Source: an uncultured Pirellulaceae bacterium
Lineage (GTDB): Bacteria; Planctomycetota; Planctomycetia; Pirellulales; Pirellulaceae
Assembly (NCBI GenBank): GCA_937929805.1
Contig: CALFUT010000048.1
Coordinates: 1-64,000, forward strand
Length of the DNA: 64,000 nt
Direction of reading: 5' to 3'
Shown here: one piece after another, positions 47,101 to 55,700 of the stretch
Layout of the letters: each line of letters starts with the position of its first letter
Position numbering within the stretch: the first letter of the stretch is position 1
The notes under the pieces: model-generated
Database searches by the model: none
The model's input: only the letters and a program-made list of their open reading frames with translations
Told to the model about the DNA's origin: nothing
Made by a program: the position numbers and the translations under genes

Positions 47101-47240
47101 ACGGGAAAACGGTGCGACTGAACCGCGATCAGATTGAAACACGGCGACGATCTGCCAGATCGATGATGCCCAGCGGCTTGCTAGATCAGACGAGCGATCA
47201 AGAAGTGGCTGACCTGTTGGCCTATCTGAAGACGCTTTGA
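44103..47240 (+). CDS. PVC-type heme-binding protein with beta-propeller and HEAT-like part
   Basis: About 1045 residues from a GTG at 44103; the open frame extends to an ATG at 43998, but that extension is encoded by a hairpin repeat. A hydrophobic leader (FIIWVFVAFCFLCTPVATSA) is followed by a dehydrogenase-like propeller: LPDRGVLVSGPGYIKRLVDT, VAHGFRNAYDFAFNSTDQLF, SPTGVVCYGGEQFP. Middle HEAT-like helices span residues 420-900. A c-type heme site, QCAACHGPGRALGP (about 925-940), and SARSMMPSGLLDQ (probable Met ligand) close the protein. This is the PVC-type heme-binding architecture of planctomycetes, usually thought to oxidise sugars. Start uncertain; GTG at 44142 also possible. Confidence 0.85.
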   Translation: MADYCAGRGFIIWVFVAFCFLCTPVATSAEDRVTLPDGFQLTQVATDELATNIFCMIALPDRGVLVSGPGYIKRLVDTDGDQVFDRADLISDFLKSGAQGVAVDGEDLLCVGDGGIWRLPGVLKVDESTGDGRKPPVLLFKISTHGEHHAHSIQQGPDGWWYHIAGNHAEFDEDSCEGPIKERRAGVVMRFSPDFSQREIVAHGFRNAYDFAFNSTDQLFTFDSDGERDLGLPWYRPTRVFEIVPGDDAGWGSKTWKRPSYYFDMPRLIGDAGRASPTGVVCYGGEQFPIDYDDAIFLGDWTFGRVLVCRREWKTGKYLPPEEFLVPKDSFGFPVTDLAVANGGSLLVSVGGRGTEGGVWRVTSSTKRNEKAESLGKYIWDRRKAFHQGLAIEDAIETASRAFEGNDSAAQVDALANLLVHSPQLEIDRFGASVLKVLEKAVRSNDPKVLAASMRFAQSLCHDDDRWKAFFLSNGVSRRLNGRLFTLVTMASDLTNLERRQLFYYLLNSDTFGDGVDDKNSFPDGIALRLAQLLHEGVGHTDGFFSSVVSNSPIERSEVQTRESQGLVFHAIKQTADSVFKWELGRLLAMERTTALLAGEYCLEQIVSKQTEELFDEYFSSDSVSDDAVGLGTSASIDLHWLMCLSQLEPKEDQKFVERLANGLLFISDKFHAQGVKTDSHFRPMLNELASRFFEKYPQIAKHLLTHAKFGKGTHGFLFAHFADKDLPLLQEKVATWVQKDPSRATNDHVQVLARRPTFKSVKMLRELAKNPSLKDQVALALVQCGDASDRQRFVEGLLSLDPRVQKESAIALRKLVPDVSAKAAAAAMRTALRLGNEKQDVSIRDQMILLLRKFAGKEFGYQLGKPELRQSEALRRWRAFLIEQQPELAEVLKPAESGQQQMARFEKLDWESGLADRGKQVYEKLQCAACHGPGRALGPRLEGVTKRMARNDLLAAIVNPDAQVSDRYRTTLFETIDGQLVSGSVIYENVDGVTVREPNGKTVRLNRDQIETRRRSARSMMPSGLLDQTSDQEVADLLAYLKTL

Positions 47241-47286
47241 TTCACCAAGCAAGACGCACTTTTCCGGTCTAAAACAGCGCATGAAA

Positions 47287-47308
47287 AAAGCAGCGTTGCC
47301 GCTGCTTT
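47287..47308. terminator. Bidirectional terminator between convergent genes
   Basis: Perfect stem AAAGCAGCG / CGCTGCTTT with a TTGC loop, preceded by A and followed by T runs. It lies between the heme protein (ends 47240) and the PEP-CTERM gene (ends 47328) and serves both. Confidence 0.8.
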
Positions 47309-47327
47309 TCGCAAATCGAATTCAATT

Positions 47328-47963
47328 TTAAGACCGATTTCGTTTTCTTCGCATCATTGATGCAAGCATTGAAACCCCGATCAACAGGCCTGCAGACGGT
47401 TCAGGAATTGCGGTCCCAGCATTGATTGTAAAACTGAAGGTTCGTCCATCTTGGAAAATAATGGAATCGAGGGCGTTGCCACCTAAAGTACCGAAATCGT
47501 TTAAAGACGAAAAATCACTTAAAGTAAACTCGGTTGTCCCGGGGGCGATCGCTGATATATCCACGTCCCCCAACCGCACGGAAGTTCCAGCGACATTGCT
47601 GAAGATCAGTCTGCGCTGATCGAGAGAACTTGTCGTCACTTCATCCTCGCTACCAAAGCTTGGAGAGAAGGCTGGATTCGCAGTGAATGAAGTTATTTCA
47701 CTAGCGGCTCCCGAGGTTGCACTCCCGTTCAACGAGATGCCAAAGCCATTGAGCCCTTCAGTCGATAACGCCGTGTCAGATTCGGTTTCGATAGCAACAA
47801 CCGAAATTGTCTGAGTGGTGCCAACATCGACGTTAAAGTCGTCCCCAAACGAGTTACCACCGTCTGCTGAAAACACAATATCGACTTGGCCAACCGCTGG
47901 GTTGTCGAACGTTAGCACACAGACAAGGCCCGACAAAATGAGCATTGTTTTAAGTTTGTTCAT
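47328..47963 (-). CDS. PEP-CTERM sorting-domain protein
   Basis: About 211 residues, exported. The ATG at 47963 gives a clean signal peptide (MNKLKTMLILSGLVCVLTF, cleaved near AVGQV); the longer frame to 48005 begins with His/Lys-rich residues and is less likely. A Ser/Thr/Asp-rich beta domain (GGNSFGDDFNVDVGTTQTIS) follows. The C-terminus has IPEPSAGLLIGVSMLASMM followed by RRKRNRS, the PEP-CTERM signal for exosortase processing. No enzyme motif. The second PEP-CTERM protein in the window; the exosortase gene itself is not here. Confidence 0.85.
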   Translation of the reverse strand: MNKLKTMLILSGLVCVLTFDNPAVGQVDIVFSADGGNSFGDDFNVDVGTTQTISVVAIETESDTALSTEGLNGFGISLNGSATSGAASEITSFTANPAFSPSFGSEDEVTTSSLDQRRLIFSNVAGTSVRLGDVDISAIAPGTTEFTLSDFSSLNDFGTLGGNALDSIIFQDGRTFSFTINAGTAIPEPSAGLLIGVSMLASMMRRKRNRS

Positions 47964-48102
47964 AGATTTTCTCTCGTGGTGTTTTCGTTTGTGGAAAAAA
48001 ATCAATCAATGACTTGGACGGTGTTTTTTGCTCTGTAAATTTCAGTTAAATCGTAGTTGTTCGACCTAAAAAATGAACAACAAAAATTTGAATCACCCAA
48101 CG

Positions 48103-49185
48103 CTAAAACGCTAAAATTCGGAAAAGGTTTGGGATGAACGCTCCGATGTCGGCCCCATCGACGGCACCATCTGCATTGAAGTCGAAACTGTCGTTGTAGC
48201 TGGGTGAACCTTCTGTGAGGAACAAAGTGGGTATGATGAGTCCAACATCAGCACCGTCGACAGCGCGATCACAATTGGCGACATCACCAAAGAGCCGATA
48301 CAATTTGTCGTCGACTTGATTGCCATTTTCATCGAGTTGATCATTGTTACCGATTACCAATTGTCCTCCCGGAGTTCCATCCTCATCTGCGTCGAATGCG
48401 TTGCCTTGGGCGTTGATGATCAAATCTCCATCGATCGTCAATAAATAATTACCGTCGGACAACGAGCCGGATGGGTCAACTCCGCTTCCTGAGAAAGTTA
48501 GCGTGACTGTCGTCGAGCCGTTAACTAATTCGGGTGTCCCGAAAGAGACAGTGGGGCTGATCGAGTTGTCATCGCGATTGACGATGGAAAAGGCATTGGC
48601 ACCAATTTGAACATCGCCCGGAAGCGTAACGTCAATCTCCCTTAGCATCGATCGCTGATTTTCGCCTTGGCTAACAACCACTTCGACGGGATCGGGAACC
48701 AAAATTCTAACAACACCGGATGGATCGAGACGTGGTTGTCCTTGGACAATTCGATCGAGCCTAATGTCGCCGAAAGCTGCAACGAAAGCTGCGGGGGTGG
48801 TAGCTCCGGGAGCCAAGACGCTTCCGAGGTTATGTACCCCGGTAGGAAGCGGGAATCCAAATGCTGCCAATTGATTGTCGGTGTACGTTTCGGCGTTGAG
48901 CAGCAAAACGGTTTCGAAGTTAACCACGTCATACGAACCGGTCCCGCCTGGATCCACATCCGACAAGTCAAACGTGTTATCGGATTGCCCAGTGATTACG
49001 ACTGCGGCAACGCCATTGGTCGTGACGATCAAATCCCCAGTGGCTGGGTCATAGTAAAGCTCAGCGTCCCCTGAGGAAGCCGGAGTGATGGCACTCACCA
49101 CAATTGGGGTGTTCTGCAACGCATGAGACGTCGAACACGGAGCCAAGCAAAGGAGGACAAATAACAGGGGCGTTAGAATTCGCAT
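48103..49185 (-). CDS. Exported protein with dockerin-like EF-hand repeats
   Basis: About 360 residues. The ATG at 49185 begins a strong signal peptide (MRILTPLLFVLLCLAPCSTS, cleaved near HALQN); the open frame extends to 49476 but the first 97 codons look non-coding. The body is an extracellular beta-rich region. Two dockerin-type calcium loops end the protein: DVANCDRAVDGADVGLIIP and DFNADGAVDGADIGAFIP, with Asp/Asn at the loop positions. Planctomycete dockerins usually have no visible cohesin partner; none is seen here. Role probably in extracellular matrix attachment. Confidence 0.82.
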   Translation of the reverse strand: MRILTPLLFVLLCLAPCSTSHALQNTPIVVSAITPASSGDAELYYDPATGDLIVTTNGVAAVVITGQSDNTFDLSDVDPGGTGSYDVVNFETVLLLNAETYTDNQLAAFGFPLPTGVHNLGSVLAPGATTPAAFVAAFGDIRLDRIVQGQPRLDPSGVVRILVPDPVEVVVSQGENQRSMLREIDVTLPGDVQIGANAFSIVNRDDNSISPTVSFGTPELVNGSTTVTLTFSGSGVDPSGSLSDGNYLLTIDGDLIINAQGNAFDADEDGTPGGQLVIGNNDQLDENGNQVDDKLYRLFGDVANCDRAVDGADVGLIIPTLFLTEGSPSYNDSFDFNADGAVDGADIGAFIPNLFRILAF

Positions 49186-49489
49186 CTCAAGTCCGAAAGT
49201 GAGTTGGAAGAGTGGCCAGCATTGCAACGCACCTCGATCTCTTTCACGAAGGCGGGCATGACTGGTAAGTAATCGGCAAGCGATCTGATTCGGGTGACTA
49301 AGGCACCTGAATAAACCGACTAGGGGGGATGTTCTAAATTTAATCGCGTTTTCGGGACTTGTCAACAATGGTCTTTGCCCAAAACCACTATTCGAAAGTC
49401 CGTTCGTCTCGCGAGGTGATTGCGGCCCTCCGTGGTTGCTGCGTAGATCGACCGCTCTTGGTTTCATTTTCACCATACGGACCGGCCGT

Positions 49490-51616
49490 TTAATAGAATT
49501 TGACCAGTGTTACGATCAGGACGGCGAAGAAGAACATTGGGAAGTAGAAAGCCTTGTAGACTTGATTCTCGTTGAAGTCAAAAAGTTTAGTCTTATCCAA
49601 GGTATAGGCCATCAGATTAAACGTTGTCAGCAGGACCATCCCGTAAGTGACAAAATAGAAGTACTCAAGATAAATCAGTTCGCCCGTCACCACTTCTTTT
49701 CGCAAGTCGATATGTGAAAAGATTAGGACAAAAATGAATGCTGCCATGCTCTCGATGATCCCTTGGCGTTCGGTGGTTTTCCGGCAGGCGATCAACAGGA
49801 TGAAGATCATCATCAGAGCAACAACGATGGGAATCAGATAAGTTACGAACACGTTCAATAGATTTCGTCTGAGGTGCACGTTAAAGTGCAAAACCGGAAC
49901 CTGATTGCGACCAAGTTCGGCACCGAACCCGAAATCTGTACTCGATTGTTCGGTGGAGAAGTTGAAAAAGCTTTCAGTGATCTCGTTTCCAGACAAGACG
50001 ATGGACTCCGCCACGCCGGGCACCGAGGAAGGGGTTGTTTGACGATAGCTGGCCAAATCGGGAACCAACATTACTTTTCCCAGTGTGTCTGCGGGTTGGA
50101 CTTCGATGTCGATCTGCCGCTTGTCAAAGGGGAAGTCGGAGTATTCAAAATTTAGTTGGAGTGTCACGCGATAGTTCCAACCGATCAGCAAGTAACCTTC
50201 CTCGCCTTCCTTGCCCTCAAATTTCTGGCGGTACGATTCTTCGATCAACGACGCTTCTGCAAATGGAGAAGTCTGAGGGAAAGCAATTCCCGGCAACACG
50301 GAGTCCCCGGCGTCGAGCGGAATTTTTTGCCAGATCGTTCCTCCCACATTCAAGTTGTAGCTGTCTTGGAAGTCCATTCGCTGGATGTGAATGCCGGTCG
50401 GAATTGGAATCGCTGGTGGTCGTTTCAGCTCTTCGGCTCGCTTATGCTGCTGCTGAACAAAACGTTGCACAGACGAGTAGTCAGTAACTGGGAAGCTGAC
50501 GTGTTCGATTTTTGGACGTTCAGACTGATGTTCCAATCGACCAATTAAAAAGATGTTAGCGACCAACAATGCAGTCGAAATCGCACTCAGTCGCCAGATT
50601 TCCCCTCGGTCAAGTTCATCAAAGCTGTAAACAATGGCCAGAACGCAAACCAGTAGTAGCGATCCTAGGATCGAGAGATGCACGTATCGGCGGTTGATCT
50701 GTTTCTTGTCGGATAGCAAATCGCTCTCTAAAAACGACATTCCGATTCCCCATCCTGATACAACGATTTGGTCGTAGCAAAAGAGTGCTCTTTGGTTATC
50801 TTTGTCGTCGTGGTAATCGATAAGCCCCGTTTCGCCTGCCAACAGTTTTTCGCAGGCGCGATTGAACTCGCGAGGGTGATCGCTCGCAGATGCCCAATCT
50901 TTCAGCGATGATTTCCCCACAAGATCAGGGTCTGGGTGAGCGAGAAAGATCCCGTTGGGTGACGTGATGATTCCGTAGCCGGTTCTACCCAAGCTGATCT
51001 CATGAATTTGTTGCCCAAAGTCTTTACACAGAAAACTGACTGTGATGGTGCCTCGCACTTTTTCACTTTTTGGGCCGCTGCCGTAAGTGAACGGGACGCC
51101 AAGATCAACATACCAATTTCCTCCGGCAGCTCCGTAATATGGCTCGACCCATTGCATGCCATGATCTCTTACGTCGGTGTACCACGCCGTTTTGGAGCTG
51201 CCCGCGACGGTGTAGTCGTAGGATTCTTCGATTTGAAGAAACGACTGCGATCCCTTGTCATAGTAGGGCGAGAAAAGTTTCGTTTCTTTGTCGAAAGCGA
51301 AGGGCTCGAACGCGGCCGTGACGCCCTGAATCTCTGCGATGCTGAGGGAGCTTTCCTTCAGCAGTTTTCGAACCTCCTTGGCCGAGTAGTTATTTTCACC
51401 AAAGAGTTTGGCCAGCCGTTTTCCCTCGTCGGTGACCTTGGTAAGCAGATTGCTAATTTCGTCTCGCAGCTGACGAGTCGTGGTGATTGCTTGCGTTTGA
51501 AGATGTTGGGTCCGGTCGGCCGAGAAAACCGAGAACTCGTACGCAGTCCATGCAAGCAGGATCAGCAGTGCTAGTCCGATTAGATAAAGAATTTTCTTCA
51601 ACAAGACATGACCCAC
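49490..51616 (-). CDS. dCache sensor fused to a pentameric ligand-gated ion channel
   Basis: 708 residues. TM1 at 7-24 leads to a periplasmic dCache-like sensor (about 35-305; GMQWVEPYYGAAGGNWYVDL near 153, then GRTGYGIITSPNGIFLAHP near 210). TM2 (312-332) and TM3 (341-360) flank a short cytosolic loop. A Cys-loop-receptor ligand-binding beta sandwich covers about 365-583, with the loop FEYSDFPFDKRQIDIEVQP (490-508) and no Cys bridge, as in prokaryotic channels. Four helices follow: M1 586-611, M2 619-636 (pore), M3 646-671, M4 687-705; the C-terminus ends outside, matching pLGIC topology. GTG start. The ligand, ion and physiological role are unknown; the sensor probably gates the channel. 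Confidence 0.85.
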   Translation of the reverse strand: MGHVLLKKILYLIGLALLILLAWTAYEFSVFSADRTQHLQTQAITTTRQLRDEISNLLTKVTDEGKRLAKLFGENNYSAKEVRKLLKESSLSIAEIQGVTAAFEPFAFDKETKLFSPYYDKGSQSFLQIEESYDYTVAGSSKTAWYTDVRDHGMQWVEPYYGAAGGNWYVDLGVPFTYGSGPKSEKVRGTITVSFLCKDFGQQIHEISLGRTGYGIITSPNGIFLAHPDPDLVGKSSLKDWASASDHPREFNRACEKLLAGETGLIDYHDDKDNQRALFCYDQIVVSGWGIGMSFLESDLLSDKKQINRRYVHLSILGSLLLVCVLAIVYSFDELDRGEIWRLSAISTALLVANIFLIGRLEHQSERPKIEHVSFPVTDYSSVQRFVQQQHKRAEELKRPPAIPIPTGIHIQRMDFQDSYNLNVGGTIWQKIPLDAGDSVLPGIAFPQTSPFAEASLIEESYRQKFEGKEGEEGYLLIGWNYRVTLQLNFEYSDFPFDKRQIDIEVQPADTLGKVMLVPDLASYRQTTPSSVPGVAESIVLSGNEITESFFNFSTEQSSTDFGFGAELGRNQVPVLHFNVHLRRNLLNVFVTYLIPIVVALMMIFILLIACRKTTERQGIIESMAAFIFVLIFSHIDLRKEVVTGELIYLEYFYFVTYGMVLLTTFNLMAYTLDKTKLFDFNENQVYKAFYFPMFFFAVLIVTLVKFY

Positions 51617-51644
51617 TCGGGGGAGTAATGTGGAGACCAGTTTA

Positions 51645-51728
51645 GGCAGATGGTAAGTTGAAACCTACCACTTGGAATACTGAAACCTCGACAGATACCC
51701 TGTCGTCGAAGGTAGGTTTCATTCTGCC
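51645..51728. repeat. Long imperfect hairpin between the AP2-like and channel genes
   Basis: GGCAGA...TTGAAACCTACC (51645-51669) and GGTAGGTTTCATTCTGCC (51711-51728) are complementary with a bulge; a nested CGACAG/CTGTCG hairpin sits inside. It may be a terminator for the AP2-like gene or a leader structure of the channel gene. Confidence 0.65.
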
Positions 51729-51812
51729 AGTTGCTTGCGCCTTGCGTACACTTGCTCAACTCAATCCGAGCGTTTGGGAAGATCGTCCTGCTGCCGTGTC
51801 GTGGCTAAATCA

Positions 51813-52298
51813 TTAAACGAACTCGACCTGTTTTTGCCGAAGGATTTCAGAGCATTTCTTTGTTTTCTTGAACGTCTTCAATCGATTAAAAATCCATTCG
51901 CGATCGACTGTTTCGTGTTTACGGGCCAGCCAAGCACAGAGGAACGCGTCTTGGTCACCGTACTTTCGAGCCGAAAAGCTGATGCCGCCTCGGTTCGGGC
52001 ATTCGGGCCAGCGAGCACTCCAACGGATGTCCTCACTAAAGTTTTTGTTGTGGCCGTTCTTGTTTAGCTGAGCATAAACGCCAACAAACCCCGACTCGTT
52101 TCGGGTGGTCATCCGCCCTTTTCCGGATTCAACGGGCGGTAGCTTCTTCTTTTGAGCTTTGACCCAGCGTTGGGCAGCCGCTTCCGCTTTGGCCCAAGTT
52201 CCGTACTGCGCGAGCGTAAAATTTTTCTGATGATTGACTCCCTTTCGCATCAGGCGAGCCATCACACATTTGGACGGTTTGTTCTTGGTGGTGTGCAT
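51813..52298 (-). CDS. AP2/ERF-like DNA-binding domain protein
   Basis: About 161 residues, very basic. The segment NESGFVGVYAQLNKNGHNKN...WSARWPECPNRGGISFSARK followed by YGDQDAFLCAWLARKHE has the three-strand plus helix pattern of AP2/ERF domains (GVY..., W.A....., ..F.ARKYGDQDAF), which occur in planctomycetes beside homing endonucleases or alone. The N-terminal MARLMRKGVNHQKNFTLAQY with WAKAEAAAQRWVKAQ is a second helical, DNA-binding-looking part. The ATG at 52298 is chosen over the in-frame 52370. No HNH motif is seen. It may be a regulator or a mobile-element relic. Confidence 0.6.
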   Translation of the reverse strand: MHTTKNKPSKCVMARLMRKGVNHQKNFTLAQYGTWAKAEAAAQRWVKAQKKKLPPVESGKGRMTTRNESGFVGVYAQLNKNGHNKNFSEDIRWSARWPECPNRGGISFSARKYGDQDAFLCAWLARKHETVDREWIFNRLKTFKKTKKCSEILRQKQVEFV

Positions 52299-52701
52299 GT
52301 TGGTGGATGGGTAAGGGTAAGAAATGTTTCTGAAGTCGTTTCTTGCGTTGCGTCTGCCGAGCCACGTCAAACTATAAAGCTAGTTAGATTTTTTTAAATG
52401 ACAAGGGGTTTCACCGGCTAATCGTAGGCTGGGTAGGTTCGCAGGATCATAGAACGTGCGCAGATGCACCGATGTTTCGGCCAATGTCAAACAAAAAACT
52501 ACTTGACGTTGTTTCTGACTAAGGGTAGATGCTTGAACTATCTTGAGCGGTACATCTCTTCAATGGACGCCGAAACTTTACAGCCTTTTAGGCGTTGCCC
52601 AGTGGTTCAGTCTGGCGGGCCAAGACGGGTCTTGCTGATCTGCGTAGCTCCCTTGGGGTAGGTGCGAACAACGCATTGTCGGTTAGAGGCCTTTCTCTAC
52701 C
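52299..52701. other. Intergenic region
   Basis: Roughly 400 bases between the AP2-like start and the stop of the giant surface gene. Short plus-strand ORFs here overlap and show no recognisable domain. No terminator is clear. Confidence 0.4.
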
Positions 52702-55700
52702 TCAACCTCGTTCGGCGAAAACACTATCGATGTCATTCGTCGGTTGGTGCCCCGCAAGTCGAGGCATTTTTACTACTTCTGAAATCAGCGGCAGATTCGA
52801 TTCAGGCGGGATGTCTTCTTCATCAAGCGAAACAGCAATTTCAGTTCGTGAAGCGGCCGGCAACGTTAATTTTGGAGTGGAGCTTGATGCCTGAAACGTT
52901 ATCGGTTCAGTATCGCCAAACAGTAGAGCTGAAGAGGGAGCTAGGTTGATGTCTCTTCCAAGATTAGCTACCAAAATGAATGCGTCGTTCAAGACATCCG
53001 TAATTTGGTCGCCGTTAAAATCGCCATACGACCATGTGGCTTCACCGTTATTGCCAAGGTTCTCCACCAAAACGAATGCGTCATTGAGAACATCGACTCG
53101 ACCGTCAAGATTTACGTCGCCGGGAATCGCCAAGTAGATGGTTGTTGTTACGTCTTCGGAGAGCGGCCGAAAACCGTTCTGATCAAGAATTGAAGCTGCA
53201 CTAATCGTTAACTCATAATTCCCCGGTTCAAGTGGATCGAATTGATCTGAATAGGTCCAGACGACAGTGAAGGTTTCAGTATCGTAGCTCTCGGCTGAGG
53301 GGGAAACATAAGTGACTTCATCTGTTTGTAAGTTCCGAACCATCAACTCGGTATTCGTGACTTCGACATCCTTGTCGAATTGGAAGCTTAGAGAGTTAAC
53401 CCGGTCAGGATATCTCAGCCATCCGGGGTTCTCGACGTTTCGTTGTATTGATAAGACCTGCGGAGGAAACGGCACATTGCCAAACACTTGAACCGACACA
53501 TTCGCGATTTCAGCATCGACTGAATGCAGCATGACAAAGTATCGGCCATCGGAATCAGGGATCCAAGACTCAACGGTCGCAGATGACTGACCGAAAACGT
53601 CGACGTGTGTTAAACCGGCTTCGTCAATCACCTTTAGTCGGAAGAAGTCGCTGCCCGGAGCGTTGAGGCCGACGTTAATGTCGATCGGTTCGTTGGCGGC
53701 CCCGTAGAAATGCATCAACGCGAACGAACCATTCGGTATTGTGGCGTTGAAGCTATCGCCGTTTTCTTCGAAAGTTCCGTCCTGTGGCACAACAGAGGAT
53801 GGTGGAGCGACTACGTTGGCAGCAACAGCCAGAGTCCGAAGTCGAACGTCGACCAGTTCGTTTCCGGTTTCACTGTTTCCGCTGATTTGCAAGTAATATG
53901 TTCCGGCTTCGGTTGCTAAAAACTGCCCGGCAATGCCATTCGCACTACTAAAAGACGCGATGTTTTGGCCGTCTGTACCTATTGCCTGCACCGTCAGGTT
54001 GTCTTGGTCTGGAAAGTTGACCGTGTTAGCTGTCAGAAAAACGGGGCCGGCTGCTGCGACGTCAAGGGCGACAACATGGGACTCACCCGTCGCAACAGAG
54101 AACTCCAACTGATTGCCGTTGCTGATCGTCGAATGGTTCTCCGGAAGCACGACGGTTGAGGATAACTCAATCTGAAACGAGAAAGCCGGTCGGACGGGTG
54201 GATCAACCTCGTTATCAACGACCGCGTAATATTGCCCCGCTTCTGCAGCTACAAAATTTGCGGTCACATCACCGTAGTCTTGCACCGAAGCAACAACAGC
54301 ACCGGTAGAATCGTAGATTTCGATTCTTGGCCGGGAGCCGCTGACGACGGACAGCGATACCGGACCAGCAGCGAACGTTTCAAATTGGAAGATGCTGAAG
54401 CCAGCTTTGGGGGTCATCGCAACAATGGGGCTATCAGGATAGAGGATTCCGTCTTGGCCGGATTGCAGCTCGGGATTGTCCAGAAGGGCGACGACACGCA
54501 ATTCATACTCGACGGGAACCGCCGAGGTGGGCGTCAGGACGATCGTGTGATCACCCGCCATCGATGGAATGAAGGAAAATCCGTTTCCATGCGAACTTGC
54601 AGGGACAGATTCCAACACGTGGCCATTCGGATCGAAAATTGTCAGTTGACGATGGAAGTTGTTGCTGACAGCCCCCAGAGACACGAATGTTGGACCTGGG
54701 GTTTCAATCGGTACGGTGTAAAACGCGGACGAATCGATCGGAACGGTGAGCGAGGTTAGCCGACCATTGACCAACTGCTGCTCGTGTGAAAGTTGTTCAA
54801 AAGGGGTTCCGTTGAACGAAACGCGACGCACGAAAACGGTAGCATCGGTCGATCCCAAGTTTGAGAGCGCCATCGCGACTGAGCCCGAAGTGGAAAACTC
54901 ACCCAGACTTGGATTGAAAAACCTTGAGATTGACGCATCATTGAGCCCACCTGCGTCTGACAAAATTCTTTGGACTTGCTCAAGCCGCGAGCCTCTCACG
55001 AGCAGTTGACTGTTCACGTCGGTGTCCACATCAAATTGGACAAGAATCGTCTCGCCGGCTGGAATGGTGACGGGATACTCTCGTCCATTGACGGCCAGAT
55101 CCACGTCGCCTAGCACCAAGCTGGAGCCGGGAATCGGATCGCGAAACGAGAAAGCGCGAACGAAGAACTCGGAGATTGCATCTGTCCCGACTTGCTCCAC
55201 CACCAAGGTGTATTCACCGACCTGCAACGCATCCAAGGCGAGCATCGTCGACGAGTCAGTCGTTTCGTAGAAGAAGGTTTCGCCGCCGAATGGGCTTCTC
55301 GATCGGGCCGGCGTCCCGTCGGGCTGATAAATTCGGATTGCCAATTGTGAGTCGTCCGAATCACTCAGCTCCGACGCGACGGCCGCGATCCATCCAGGTG
55401 AAGCGACGTTGAATTTGAATGTCTTGAACGAACCGTTTCCATCAGCGAGCGTGCCGAAACTCTCTTGCCCGTTGGACAGGCTGATCGCTTGCGAGTTCGT
55501 CAGGATCAGGTTGTTTGGGATGGAAGTCGCCGATAACGTGAACGACATGCTATCTGCGGTTCCGTTGAATCGGCCGTCTTGCACGACTGCGTAGTACCGA
55601 CCCGCGACCGTAGGTTCAAACAAGGCGCTCGCTCGGTTTTGAGGAGAGATCCCGTCGCCCTGGTCCTCGGACACAATGCGGCCATCGGGCGAGTAAATGC

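Noticed and set aside
49186-49476. N-terminal extension of the dockerin-like protein
   Set aside because: A strong signal peptide starts at 49185; upstream residues look non-coding.
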